From Chrysaora quinquecirrha (taxonomy: Eukaryota; Cnidaria; Scyphozoa; Semaeostomeae; Pelagiidae), in the NCBI GenBank assembly GCA_014526335.1, contig JACTAT010000060.1, positions 726,319 to 790,318 of the forward strand: a stretch of DNA of 64,000 bases, given 5' to 3'. Shown here piece by piece: positions 34,759 through 48,338 of the stretch. Position numbers and translations under genes: made by a program. The notes below the pieces were generated by a model. The model was given only the letters and a program-made list of their open reading frames with translations, did no database searches and was not told where the DNA came from. Position 1 is the stretch's first letter. Each line of letters opens with the position of its first letter.

Positions 34759-35590
34759 TTCACCACGATCACCTCTATCACAACCACCACGCCCCTTATC
34801 ACCACCACCACAACCACCCTACAACCATCACCTCGACCACCCTATCACCACCACCACAACCCCCCTACAACATTCACCACGATCACCTCTATCACAACCA
34901 ACACGCCCCTTATCACCACCACCACAACCACTCCCACAACCATCACCTCGACCACCCTATCACCACCACCACAACCCCTACAACCATCACCACGATCAAT
35001 TCACCACGATCACCTCTATCACAACCAACACGCCCCTTATCACCACCACCACAACCACTCCCACAACCATCACCTCGACCACCCTATCACCACCACCACA
35101 ACCCCCTACAACCATCACCACGATCACCTCTATCACAACCACCACGCCCCTTAGCACCACCATCACAACCCCCCTACAACCATCACCACGATCACCTCTA
35201 TCACAACCACTACGCCCCTTATCACCACCACCACAACCACCCCTACAACCATCACCTCGACCACCCTATCACCACCACCACAACCCCCAAACAACCATCA
35301 CCACGATCACCTCTATCACAACCACCACCCTTATCACCGCCACCACAACCACCCCTACAACCATCAGCTTGACCACCCCAATCACCACCACCACAACCCC
35401 CCTACAATCATCACCACGATCATCCCTATCCCTGTCATCAACATCATCATCATAACCACCACCTTTATCATGATAGTCATTATCGTCATCGTTGTGCATA
35501 CCGAATAACATCTTTCATCATTTGACCGAAATAGCTATATTCAACCAGAGTCGTTCTTCGAACATGCCCATAGGGCCGCTATGTTTATAC
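34759..35590 (+). repeat. CA-rich block 5 plus tail
   Basis: Longer than its neighbours because an internal segment (TTCACCACGATCACC through CTCGACCACCC) is duplicated at about 34997. It carries the private variant CCCCTTAGCACC near 35149. Confidence 0.88.
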
Positions 35591-36533
35591 TTGGTTCGTT
35601 GAGTATCGTCAAGAGTCATTCCTTGCTGACCTAACGCAATATACCTTCAAAATGAATAATATAGCAATATCGCATTTGAAATGGGGTTATTGGCGCTATT
35701 AGTCTGTTTTTTATATTTGGTTCGTGAAGGGTCGTCAAGAGGCATTCCTTGTTGACCTAACGCAAAATACCTTCAAAATGAATAATATAGCAATATCGCA
35801 TTTGAAATCGGGTTATTGGCGCTATTAGTCTGTTTTTTATATTTGGTTCGTTAAGGGTCGTCAAGAGGCATTCCTTGTTGACCTAACGCAAAATACCTTC
35901 AAAATGAATAATATAGCAATATAGCATTTGAAATGGGGTTATTGGCGCTATTAGTCTGTTTTTTATACTTGGTTCGTTAAGGGTCGTCAAGAGTCATTCC
36001 TTGTTGACCTAACGCAAAATACCTTCAAACTAAATAATATAGCAATATCGCATTTGAAATCGGGTTATTGGCGCTATTAGTCTGTTTTATATACTTGGTT
36101 CGTTGAGTGTCGTCAAGAGTCATTCCTTGTTGACCTAACGCAAAATACCTTCAAAATGAATAATATAGCAATATAGCATTTGAAATGGGGTTATTGGCGC
36201 TATTAGTCTGTTTTTTATACTTGGTTCGTTAAGGGTCGTCAAGAGTCATTCCTTGTTGACCTAACGCAATAGATCTTAAAATTGAATAATATAGCAATAT
36301 AGCATTTGAAAAGGGGTTATTGGCGCTATTAGTCTGTTTTTTATATTTGGTTCGTTAAGGGTCGTCAAGAGGCATTCCTTGTTGACCTAACGCAAAATAC
36401 CTTCAAAATGAATAATATAGCAATATAGCATTTGAAATGGGGTTATTGGCGCTATTAGTCTGTTTTTTATATTTGGTTCGTTAATGGTCGTCAAGAGGCA
36501 TTCCTTGTTGACCTAACGCAAAATACCTTCAAA
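35591..36533 (+). repeat. 126-bp array (about 7.5 monomers), cut at the right end
   Basis: Begins with the private variant GAGTATCGTCAAG/CCTTGCTGACC and stops mid-monomer at CCTTCAAA, directly joined to block 6. Confidence 0.88.
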
Positions 36534-36913
36534 CCACCACGCCCCTTAGCACCACCATCACAACCCCCTACAACCATCACCACGATCACCTCTATCACAA
36601 CCACTACGCCCTTATCACCACCACCACAACCACCCCTACAACCATCACCTCGACCACCCTATCAACCCCCAAACAACCATCACCACGATCACCTCACCAC
36701 CCCAATCACCACCACCACAACCCCCTACAATCATCACCACGATCATCCCTATCCCTGTCATCAACATCATCATCATAACCACCACCTTTATCATGATAGT
36801 CATTATCGTCATCGTTGTGCATACCGAATAACATCTTTCATCATTTGACCGAAATAGCTATATTCAACCAGAGTCGTTCTTCGAACATGCCCATAGGGCC
36901 GCTATGTTTATAC
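36534..36913 (+). repeat. CA-rich block 6 plus tail, 5'-truncated
   Basis: Starts inside the block at CCACCACGCCCCTTAGCACC, the variant private to block 5, and has internal deletions. It is the only block not entered from the usual monomer phase. Confidence 0.88.
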
Positions 36914-38945
36914 TTGGTTCGTTGAGTATCGTCAAGAGTCATTCCTTGCTGACCTAACGCAATATACCTTCAAAATGAATAATATAGCAATATCGCATTT
37001 GAAATGGGGTTATTGGCGCTATTAGTCTGTTTTTTATATTTGGTTCGTGAAGGGTCGTCAAGAGGCATTCCTTGTTGACCTAACGCAAAATACCTTCAAA
37101 ATGAATAATATAGCAATATCGCATTTGAAATCGGGTTATTGGCGCTATTAGTCTGTTTTTTATATTTGGTTCGTTAAGGGTCGTCAAGAGGCATTCCTTG
37201 TTGACCTAACGCAAAATACCTTCAAAATGAATAATATAGCAATATAGCATTTGAAATGGGGTTATTGGCGCTATTAGTCTGTTTTTTATACTTGGTTCGT
37301 TAAGGGTCGTCAAGAGTCATTCCTTGTTGACCTAACGCAAAATACCTTCAAACTAAATAATATAGCAATATCGCATTTGAAATCGGGTTATTGGCGCTAT
37401 TAGTCTGTTTTATATACTTGGTTCGTTGAGTGTCGTCAAGAGTCATTCCTTGTTGACCTAACGCAAAATACCTTCAAAATGAATAATATAGCAATATAGC
37501 ATTTGAAATGGGGTTATTGGCGCTATTAGTCTGTTTTTTATACTTGGTTCGTTAAGGGTCGTCAAGAGTCATTCCTTGTTGACCTAACGCAATAGATCTT
37601 AAAATTGAATAATATAGCAATATAGCATTTGAAAAGGGGTTATTGGCGCTATTAGTCTGTTTTTTATATTTGGTTCGTTAAGGGTCGTCAAGAGGCATTC
37701 CTTGTTGACCTAACGCAAAATACCTTCAAAATGAATAATATAGCAATATAGCATTTGAAATGGGGTTATTGGCGCTATTAGTCTGTTTTTTATATTTGGT
37801 TCGTTAATGGTCGTCAAGAGGCATTCCTTGTTGACCTAACGCAAAATACCTTCAAAATGAATAATATAGCAATATAGCATTTGAAATGGGGTTATTGGCG
37901 CTATTAGTCTGTTTTTTATATTTGGTTCGTTAAGGGTCGTCAAGAGTCATTCCTTGTTGACCTAACGCAAAATACCTTCAAACTAAATAATATAGCAATG
38001 TCGCATTTGAAATCGGGTTATTGGCGCTATTAGTCTGTTTTTTATATTTGGTTCGTTAAGGGTCGTCAAGAGTCATTCCTTGTTGACCTAACGCAATATA
38101 CCTTCAAAATGAATAATATAGCAATATCGCATTTGAAATGGGGTTATTGGCGCTATTAGTCTGTTTTTTATATTTGGTTCGTTGAGTGTCGTCAAGAGTC
38201 ATTACTTGTTAACATAACGCAAAATACCTTCAAACTAAATAATATAGCAATATCGCATTTGAAATCGGGTTATTGGCGCTATTAGTCTGTTTTTTATACT
38301 TGGTTCGTTAAGGGTCGTCAAGAGTCATTCCTTGTTGACCTAACGCAAAATACCTTCAAACTGAATAATATAGCAATATCGCATTTGAAATCGGGTTATT
38401 GGCGCTATTAGTCTGTTTTTTATATTTGGTTCGTTAAGGGTCGTCAAGAGTCATTCCTTGTTGACCTAACGCAATAGATCTTAAAATTGAATAATATAGC
38501 AATATCGCGTTTGAAATGGGGTTATTGGCGCTATTAGTCTGTTTTTTATATTTGGTTCGTTAAGGGTCGTCAAGAGGCATTCCTTGTTGACCTAACGCAA
38601 AATACCTTCAAACTAAATAATATAGCAATATCGCATTTGAAATCGGGTTATTGGCGCTATTAGTCTGTTTTTTATATTTCGTTCGTTAAGGGTCGTCAAG
38701 AGTCATTCCTTGTTGACCTAACGCACTAGATCTTAAAATTGAATAATATAGCAATATCGCATTTGAAATCAGGTTATTGGCGCTATTAGTCTGTTTTTTA
38801 TATTTGGTTCGTTAAGGGTCGTCAAGAGTCATTCCTTGTTGACATAACGCAATAGATCTTAAAATTGAATAATATAGCAATATCGCATTTGAAATGGGGT
38901 TATTGGCCTTATTAGTCAGTTTTTTATATTTGGTTCTTTGAGTGT
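36914..38945 (+). repeat. 126-bp array (about 16 monomers)
   Basis: The first ~945 bp repeat 35591-36533 almost exactly. The remainder is a mix of AAAATACC, ATATACC and ATAGATC monomer types. Confidence 0.92.
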
Positions 38946-39989
38946 CGTCATTTGGTTCATATCAGTTGTTTCGCTCTATATCCCAATTGAAAGAAGATTT
39001 TTGATGGTTTTGCTGGTCTTATTTTGACATTTTGACAGTGAATGTTCCTCAATGCTCAAGAATAATTTTGACCTAACACACTATATTTCAGAATCGAATA
39101 ATAGACATGTATCCCATTTGGAGAAGACTTATAATAACGGAATTGCTTATTTTATGTTGTCATTTGGGTTGTCAAGGATCGAAAAGCATTGGAAGCATCT
39201 ATCAGAAGTACCCAATCCATATCCTCTTCTTAGAAAATCGCACACATGGCATGTATTGCACTTTCGGCCTCGGCTTGATGCCCCGCACACACTTGTATAG
39301 GGCCTGCAGCTGTTTCGAGCACAGTATACGCCGGTATTGAATAGCATGCAAGCCCGAAGGTCCTGCTGATCCCTTGGTTAGATATGCTATTTCCTGAATT
39401 TTCTGTTCTTTGATGTCAAAATTCAAAACCCTTAAATCTCTTATTGGTCCATGCTTTAGGCTATTCTCCTTAATAACTGCTGGGGAAGGGTGTTTCTCTC
39501 TCTGGTCTTTTAAAGTTTCATCTGAAAGATCAATTACTCCCGCGTTAGATTCATTACTCAGGAAACGAAGGGCTGTCATGCACTTCGTGTATGTATTGAG
39601 TCTATTTGTAGTAAATCATAATGGCGTGAAAAGCAAAAACATTGCGCAGTGCTGGAGATGAATGCTCCCCACTTGCATCCACAATGCCGAGACAATGTGG
39701 CTGAGGCGTCGCATCTTACGGTGGTTCCCGTTACAGGAAATCGCTATTCTCCCCATGAGTTTTCCGCCAGCCTACCCGGGGGAGGGAATATCCGGCCCCC
39801 AGACCTGCTTACGCAATGGATACCCCTTGCTTTCACTTCCAACTCATGGCACTGAACAATAATGTAAGATATATTCTTTATACTAACAGGATTTCTTCAA
39901 GTAATTTAAACAATTGTGGTAAAAACTTTTTCGCGCATGCGTAACTATATTGTCTCTCAGACTTCGATGCTTCTAAATTTTGGAACCGA
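38946..39989 (+). repeat. island A, copy 2 (long form)
   Basis: Contains the shared start, a ~470-bp insert carrying the retroelement-like fragment on the minus strand, and the GC-rich part near 39660-39840. Nearly identical to copy 3, 5925 bp away. Confidence 0.88.
39202..39579 (-). pseudogene. retroelement polyprotein fragment, copy 2
   Basis: A 125-codon minus-strand frame containing LSDETLKDQREKHPSPA and LTKGSAGPSGLHAIQYRRIL. This pairing resembles the region ahead of the reverse-transcriptase domain in a retroelement family that I recall from cnidarian genomes. The assignment rests on memory of that motif, not on a search. There is no catalytic domain, and the 3' part does not continue the family, so it is a fragment amplified with the satellite. 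It is intact across its short length here and in copy 3. Confidence 0.4.
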
Positions 39990-40989
39990 CAAGGATCGAA
40001 ATAAATTTATAGACAATAGACAAAGCTGTGATTGGTGCATTTCGAGCCGCAAAGATTTGGAGCTGACAAGGATCGAAAAGAATTTATAAACAATAGATTA
40101 GATTGTGATTGGTGCATTTCGAGCCACAAAGATTTGGAGCTGACAAGGATCGAACAGAATTTATAAACAATAGATTAGATTGTGATTGGTGCATTTCGAG
40201 CCACAAAGATTTGGAGCTGAGAAGGATCGAAATGAATTTATAAACAATAGATTATATTGTGATTGGTGCATTTCGAGCCACAAAGATTTGGAGCTGAGAA
40301 GGATCGAAATGAATTTATAAACAATAGATTATATTGTGATTTGTGCACTTCGCGCCACAAAGATTTGGAGCTAACAAGGATCGAAAAAGTTTATAGACAA
40401 TAGATTAGATTGTGATTGATGCATTTCGAGCCACAAAGATTTGGAGCTGAGAGGGATCGAAATTAATTTATAAACAATAGATTATATTGTGATTGGTGTA
40501 TTTCGAGCCACAAACTTTTGGAGCTGACAAGGATCTAAATGAAGTTATAAACAATAGATTATAATGTGATTGGTGCATTTCGAGCCACAAAGATTTGGAG
40601 CTGACAAGGATCGAAATGAATTTATAAACAATGGATTATATTGTGATTGGTCCATTTCGAGCCACAAAGATTTGGAGCTGAGAAGGATCGAAATGAATTT
40701 ATAAACAATAGATTATATTGTGATTGGTGCATTTCGAGCCACAAAGATTTGGAGCTGACAAGGATCGAAAAAATTTATAAACAATAGATGATATTGTGAT
40801 TGGTGCATTTCGAGCCACAAAGATTTGGAGCTGAGAAGGATCGAAATGAATTTATAAACAATAGATTATATTGTGATTGGTGCATTTCGAGCCACAAAGA
40901 TTTGGAGCTGACAAGGATCGAAATGAATTTATAAACAATAGATTAGATTGTGATTGGTGCATTTCGAGCCACAAAGATTTGGAGCTGAC
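39990..40989 (+). repeat. 77-bp minisatellite, array 1 (about 13 copies)
   Basis: The monomer reads GATTGGTGCATTTCGAGCCA, CAAAGATTTGGAGCTGACAA, GGATCGAAA, then AATTTATAAACAATAGATTA. Variants differ mainly at GACAAGG/GAGAAGG and TAGATTG/TATATTG. Confidence 0.95.
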
Positions 40990-41065
40990 AAGGATCGAAA
41001 AGCATTGGAGGCATCTATCAGAAGTACCCAATCCGTATCCTCTTCTTGGAAAACCGCACACCTTT
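40990..41065 (+). repeat. 73-bp direct repeat at the right side of the 77-bp array
   Basis: AAGGATCGAAAAGCATTGGA through CTTCTTGGAAAACCGCACAC repeats, with a few changes, the segment 39174-39246 inside island A. Confidence 0.85.
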
Positions 41066-41289
41066 TACTTTAAATTGAATATTTGTTGTTGTCGTTTGCT
41101 ACAGACAAAGGCTTGTTTCTTTTTATTATCTCAAAATGGCATCTCGCCCCAAAACATTGGCCCCGCACACAAAGAGCAATACTTCGAAATGCGCAAATAT
41201 ATCCTTCAATTGAATAAAATAACAACTTTGTATTTGAAATAGTATCATTGGCCTTATTGGTCATATTTTGTTATTTGGTTCATTAAGTG
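41066..41289 (+). repeat. island B, copy 2
   Basis: Same organisation as copy 1; the 25-codon frame has one amino-acid change (Tyr to Cys). Confidence 0.88.
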
Positions 41290-41704
41290 ATGATTAGTCT
41301 GTTTTTTATATTTGGTTCGTTAAGGGTCGTCAAGAGGCATTCCTTGTTGACCTAACGCAAAATACCTTCAAACTAAATGATATAGCAATATCGCATTTGA
41401 AATCGGGTTATTGGCACTATTAGTCTGTTTTCTATACTTGGTTCGTTAAGGGTCGTCAAGAGTCATTACTTGTTAACATAACGCAGTAGATCTTCAAATT
41501 GAGTAATATAGCATTAACGCATTTGAAATCAGGTTATTGGCGCTATTAGTCTGTTTTTTATATTTGGTTCGTTGAGTGTCGTCAAGAGTCATTCCTTGTT
41601 GACCTAACGCAATAGATCTTAAAATTGAATAATATAGCAATATCGCATTTGAAATCGTGTTATTAGCCTTATTAGTCAGTTTTTTATATTTGGTTCGTTG
41701 AGTG
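41290..41704 (+). repeat. 126-bp array (about 3 monomers)
   Basis: Joins island B to block 7; its first monomer starts mid-unit at GATTAGTCTG. Confidence 0.88.
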
Positions 41705-42117
41705 TTCACCACGATCACCTCTATCACAACCACCACGCCCCTTATCACCACCACCACAACCACCCCTACAACCATCACCTCGACCACCCTATCACCACCA
41801 CCACAACCCCCAAAACAACCATCACCACGATCACCTCTATCACAACCACCACACCCCTTATCACCGCCACCACAACCACCCCTACAACCATCAGCTTGAC
41901 CACCCCAATCACCACCACCACAACCCCCCTACAATCATCACCACGATCATCCCTATCCCTGTCATCAACATCATCATCATAACCACCACCTTTATCATGA
42001 TAGTCATTATCGTCATCGTTGTGCATACCGAATAACATCTTTCATCATTTGACCGAAATAGCTATATTCAACCAGAGTCGTTCTTCGAACATGCCCATAG
42101 GGCCGCTATGTTTATAC
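41705..42117 (+). repeat. CA-rich block 7 plus tail
   Basis: A short block lacking the central subunits present in block 8. Confidence 0.9.
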
Positions 42118-43266
42118 ATTGTTCGTTGAGTGTCGTCAAGAGTCATTCCTTGTTGACCTAACGCAATATACCTTCAAAATGAATAATATAGCAATATCGC
42201 ATTTGAAATCGGGTTATTGGCGCTATTAGTCTGTTTTTTATACTTGGTTCGTTAAGGGTCGTCAAGAGTCATTCCTTGTTGACCTAACGCAAAATACCTT
42301 CAAACTAAATAATATAGCAATATCGCATTTGAAATCGGGTTATTGGCGCTATTAGTCTGTTTTTTATATTTGGTTCGTTAAGGGTCGTCAAGAGTCATTC
42401 CTTGTTGACCTAACGCAATAGATCTTAAAATTGAATAATATAGCAATATCGCATTTGAAATGGGGTTATTGACGCTATTAGTCTGTTTTTTATATTTGGT
42501 TCGTTAAGGGTCGTCAAGAGGCATTCCTTGTTGACATAACGCAGTAGATCTTCAAAATGAATAATATAGTAATATCGCATTTGAAATCAGGTTATTGGCG
42601 CTATTAGTCTGTTTTTTATATTTGGTTCGTTGAGTGTCGTAAAGAGTCATTCCTTGTTGACCTAACGCAATATACCTTCAAAATGAATAATATAGCAATA
42701 TCGCATTTGAAATGGGGTTATTGGCGCTATTAGTCTGTTTTTTATATTGGGTTCGTGAAGGGTCGTCAAGAGGCATTCCTTGTTGACCTAACGCAAAATA
42801 CCTTCAAAATGAATAATATAGCAATATCGCATTTGAAATGGGGTTATTGGCGCTATTAGTCTGTTTTTTATATTTGGTTCGTTAAGGGTCGTCAAGAGGC
42901 ATTCCTTGTTGACCTAACGCAAAATACCTTCAAAATGAATAATATAGCAATATCGCATTTGAAATGGGGTTATTGGCGCTATTAGTCTGTTTTTTATACT
43001 TGGTTCGTTAAGGGTCGTCAAGAGTCATTACTTGTTAACATAACGCAGTAGATCTTCAAATTGAGTAATATAGCATTAACGCATTTGAAATCAGGTTATT
43101 GGCGCTATTAGTCTGTTTTTTATATTTGGTTCGTTGAGTGTCGTCAAGAGTCATTCATTGTTGACCTAACGCAATAGATCTTAAAATTGAATAATATAGC
43201 AATATCGCATTTGAAATCGGGTTATTAGCCTTATTAGTCAGTTTTTTATATTTGGTTCGTTGAGTG
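42118..43266 (+). repeat. 126-bp array (about 9 monomers)
   Basis: Contains several monomer types and ends with the same five-monomer order seen at 30-34 kb. Confidence 0.9.
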
Positions 43267-43982
43267 TTCACCACGATCACCTCTATCACAACCACCACGC
43301 CCCTTATCACCACCACCACAACCACCCCTACAACAATCACCTCGACCACCCTATCACCACCACCACAACCCCCTACAACAGTCACCACGATCACCTCTAT
43401 CACAACCAACACGCCCTTATCACCACCACCACAACCACTCCCACAACCATCACCTCGACCACCCTATCACCACCACCACAACCCCTACAACCATCACCAC
43501 GATCACCTCTATCACAACCACCACGCCCCTTATCACCACCATCACAACCCCCTACAACCATCACCACGATCACCTCTATCACAACCACTACGCCCCTTAT
43601 CACCACCACCACAACCACCCCTACAACCATCACCTCGACCACCCTATCACCACCACCACAACCCCCCAAACAACCATCACCACGATCACCTCTATCACAA
43701 CCACCACACCCCTTATCACAGCCACCACAACCACCCCTACAACCATCAGCTTGACCACCCCAATCACCACCACCACAACCCCCCTACAATCATCACCACG
43801 ATCATCCCTATCCCTGTCATCAACATCATCATCATAACCACCACCTTTATCATGATAGTCATTATCGTCATCGTTGTGCATACCGAATAACATCTTTCAT
43901 CATTTGACCGAAATAGCTATATTCAACCAGAGTCGTTCTTCGAACATGCCCATAGGGCCGCTATGTTTATACTTGGTTCGTT
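43267..43982 (+). repeat. CA-rich block 8 plus tail
   Basis: Full-size block closely resembling block 4. Confidence 0.9.
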
Positions 43983-44873
43983 GAGTGTCGTCAAGAGTCA
44001 TTCCTTGTTGACCTAACGCAATATACCTTCAAAATGAATAATATAGCAATATCGCATTTGAAATGGGGTTATTGGCGCTATTAGTCTGTTTTTTATATTT
44101 GGTTCGTGAAGGGTCGTCAAGAGGCATTCCTTGTTGACCTAACGCAAAATACCTTCAAAATGAATAATATAGCAATATCGCATTTGAAATCGGGTTATTG
44201 GCGCTATTAGTCTGTTTTTTATATTTGGTTCGTTAAGGGTCGTCAAGAGGCATTCCTTGTTGACCTAACGCAAAATACCTTCAAAATGAATAATATAGCA
44301 ATATCGCATTTGAAATCGGGTTATTGGCGCTATTAGTCTGTTTTTTATATTTGGTTCGTTAAGGGTCGTCAAGAGGCATTCCTTGTTGACCTAACGCAAA
44401 ATACCTTCAAAATGAATAATATAGCAATATCGCATTTGAAATGGGGTTATTGGCGCTATTAGTCTGTTTGTTATACTTGGTTCGTTAAGGGTCGTCAAGA
44501 GGCATTCCTTGTTGACCTAACGCAATATACCTTCAAAATGAATAATATAGTAATATCGCATTGGAAATCAGGTAATTGGCGCTATTAGTCTGTTTTTTAT
44601 ATTTCGTTCGTTAAGGGTCGTCAAGAGTCATTCCTTGTTGACCTAACGCAGTAGATCTTAAAATTGAATAATATACCAATATTGCATTTGAAATCAGGTT
44701 ATTGGCGCTATTAGTCTGTTTTTTATACTTGGTTCGTTAAGGGTCGTCAAGAGTCATTCCTTGTTGACATAACGCAATAGATCTTAAAATTGAATAATAT
44801 AGCAATATCGCATTTGAAATGGGGTTATTGGCCTTATTAGTCAGTTTTTTATATTTGGTTCTTTGAGTGTCGT
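43983..44873 (+). repeat. 126-bp array (about 7 monomers)
   Basis: Last monomer is cut by TTTGAGTGTCGTCATTTGG at the junction with island A, exactly as before copies 2 and 4. Confidence 0.9.
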
Positions 44874-45915
44874 CATTTGGTTCATATCAGTTGTTTCGCT
44901 CTATATCCCAATTGAAAGAAGATTTTTGATGGTTTTGCTGGTCTTATTTTGACATTTTGACAGTGAATGTTCCTCAATGCTCAAGAATAACTTTGACCTA
45001 ACACACTATATTTCAGAATCGAATAATAGACATGTATCCCATTTGGAGAAGACTTATAATAACGGAATTGCTGATTTTATGTTGTCATTTGGGTTGTCAA
45101 GGATCGAAAAGCATTGGAAGCATCTATCAGAAGTACCCAATCCATATCCTCTTCTTAGAAAATCGCACACATGGCATGTATTGCACTTTCGGCCTCGGCT
45201 TGATGCCCCGCACACACTTGTATAGGGCCTGCAGCTGTTTCGAGCACAGTATACGCCGGTATTGAATAGCATGCAAGCCCGAAGGTCCTGCTGATCCCTT
45301 GGTTAGATATGCTATTTCCTGAATTTTCTGTTCTTTGATGTTAAAATTCAAAACCCTTAAATCTCTTATTGGTCCATACTTTAGGCTATTCTCCTTAATA
45401 ACTGCTGGGGAAGGGTGTTTCTCTCTCTGGTCTTTTAAAGTTTCATCTGAAAGACCAATTACTCCCCCGTTAGATTCATTACTCAGGAAACGAAGGGCTG
45501 TCATGCACTTCGTGTATGTATTGAGTCTATTTGTAGTAAATCATAATGGCGTGAAAAGCAAAAACATTGCGCAGTGCTGGAGATGAATGCTCCCCACTTG
45601 CATCCACAATGCCGAGACAATGTGGCTGAGGCGTCGCATCTTACGGTGGTTCCCGTTACAGGAAATCGCTATTCCCCCCATGAGTTTTCCGCCAGCCTAC
45701 CCGGGGGAGGGAATATCCGGCCCCCAGACCTGCATACGCAATGGATACCCCTTGCTTTCACTTCAAACTCATGACACTGAACAATAATGTAAGATATATT
45801 CTTTATACTAACAGGATTTCTTCAAGTAATTTAAACAATTGTGGTAAAAACTTTTTCGCGCATGCGTAACTATATTGTCTCTGAGACTTCGATGCTTCTA
45901 AATTTTGGTACCGAC
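44874..45915 (+). repeat. island A, copy 3 (long form)
   Basis: Near-identical to copy 2. Confidence 0.88.
45127..45504 (-). pseudogene. retroelement polyprotein fragment, copy 3
   Basis: Open over the same 125 codons as copy 2, with five or so amino-acid differences in the N-terminal half. Confidence 0.4.
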
Positions 45916-46914
45916 AAGGATCGAAATAAATTTATAGACAATAGACAAAGCTGTGATTGGTGCATTTCGAGCCGCAAAGATTTGGAGCTGACAAGGATCG
46001 AAAAGAATTTATAAACAATAGATTAGATTGTGATTGGTGCATTTCGAGCCACAAAGATTTGGAGCTGACAAGGATCGAACAGAATTTATAAACAATAGAT
46101 TAGATTGTGATTGGTGCATTTCAAGCCACAAAGATTTGGAGCTGAGAAGGATCGAAATGAATTTATAAACAATAGATTATATTGTGATTGGTGCATTTCG
46201 AGCCACAAAGATTTGGAGCTGAGAAGGATCGAAATGAATTTATAAACAATAGATTATATTGTGATTTGTGCATTTCGAGCCACAAAGATTTGGAGCTAAC
46301 AAGGATCGAAAAAGTTTATAGACAATAGATTAGATTGTGATTGGTGCATTTCGAGCCACAAAGATTTGGAGCTGAGAGGGATCGAAATTAATTTATAAAC
46401 AATAGATTATATTGTGATTGGTGTATTTGGAGCCACAAAGTTTTGGAGCTGACAAGGATCTAAATGAAGTTATAAACAATAGATTATAATGTGATTGGTG
46501 CATTTCGAGCCACAAAGATTTGGAGCTGACAAGGATCGAAATGAATTTATAAACAATGGATTATATTGTGATTGGTCCATTTCGAGCCACAAAGATTTGG
46601 AGCTGACAAGGATCGAAATGAATTTATAAACAATGGATTATATTGTGATTGGTCCATTTCGAGCCACAAAGATTTGGAGCTGACAAGGATCGAAATGAAT
46701 TTATAAACAATAGATTATATTGTGATTGGTGCATTTCGAGCCACAAAGATTTGGAGCTGAGAAGGATCGAAATGAATTTATAAACAATAGATTATATTGT
46801 GATTGGTGCATTTCGGGCCACAAAGATTTGGAGCTGACAAGGATCGAAATGAATTTATAAACAATAGATTATATTGTGATTGGTGCATTTCGAGCCACAA
46901 AGATTTGGAGCTGT
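45916..46914 (+). repeat. 77-bp minisatellite, array 2 (about 13 copies)
   Basis: The variant order follows array 1 for most of its length, so the array was copied as a unit. Confidence 0.95.
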
Positions 46915-47215
46915 CAAGGATCGAAAAGCATTGGAGGCATCTATCAGAAGTACCCAATCCGTATCCTCTTCTTGGAAAATCGCACACCTTTTACTTTAAA
47001 TTGAATATTTGTTGTTGTCGTTTGCTACAGACAAAGGCTTGCTTCCTTTTATTATCTCAAAATGGCATCTCGCCCCAAAACATTGGCCCCGCACACAAAG
47101 AGCAATACTTCGAAATACGCAAATATATCCTTCAATTGAATAAAATAGCAACTTTGTATTTGAAATAGTATCATTGGCCTTATTGGTCATATTTTGTTAT
47201 TTGGTTCATTAAGTG
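46915..47215 (+). repeat. 73-bp direct repeat and island B, copy 3
   Basis: The direct repeat occupies about 46915-46987, followed by island B to 47215. The 25-codon frame is intact. Confidence 0.88.
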
Positions 47216-47630
47216 ATGATTAGTCTGTTTTTTATATTTGGTTCGTTAAGGGTCGTCAAGAGGCATTCCTTGTTGACCTAACGCAAAATACCTTCAAACT
47301 AAATAATATAGCAATATCGCATTTGAAATCGGGTTATTGGCGCTATTAGTCTGTTTTTTATACTTGGTTCGTTAAGGGTCGTCAAGAGTCATTACTTGTT
47401 AACATAACGCAGTAGATCTTCAAATTGAGTAATATAGCATTAACGCATTTGAAATCAGGTTATTGGCGCTATTAGTCTGTTTTTTATATTTGGTTCGTTG
47501 AGTGTCGTCAAGAGTCATTCCTTGTTGACCTAACGCAATAGATCTTAAAATTGAATAATATAGCAATATCGCATTTGAAATCGGGTTATTAGCCTTATTA
47601 GTCAGTTTTTTATATTTGGTTCGTTGAGTG
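47216..47630 (+). repeat. 126-bp array (about 3 monomers)
   Basis: Same length and order as 41290-41704. Confidence 0.88.
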
Positions 47631-48338
47631 TTCACCATGATCACCTCTATCACAACCACCACGCCCCTTATCACCACCACCACAACCACCCCTACAACCA
47701 TCACCTCGACCACCCTATCACCACCACCACAACCCCCCTACAACAGTCACCACGATCACCTCTATCACAACCACCACGCCCCTTATCACCACCACGACAA
47801 CCACCCCCACAACCATCACCTCGACCACCCTATCACCACCACCACAACCCCCTACAACCATCACCACGATCACCTCTATCACAACCACCACGCCCCTTAT
47901 CACCACCATCACAACCCCCCTACAACCATCACCACGATCACCTCTATCACAACCACCACGCCCCTTATCACCACCACCACAACCACCCCTACAACCATCA
48001 CCTCGACCACCCTATCACCACCACCACAACCCCCAAACAACCATCACCACGATCACCTCTATCACAACCACCACACCCTTATCACCGCCACCACAACCAC
48101 CCCTACAACCATCAGCTTGACCACCCCAATCACCACCACCACAACCCCCCTACAATCATCACCACGATCATCCCTATCCCTGTCATCAACATCATCATCA
48201 TAACCACCACCTTTATCATGATAGTCATTATCGTCATCGTTGTGCATACCGAATAACATCTTTCATCATTTGACCGAAATGGCTATATTCAACCAGAGTC
48301 GTTCTTCGAACATGCCCATAGGGCCGCTGTGTTTATAC
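47631..48338 (+). repeat. CA-rich block 9 plus tail
   Basis: Full-size block with CACCACGACAACC and CACCATGATC variants. Confidence 0.9.
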
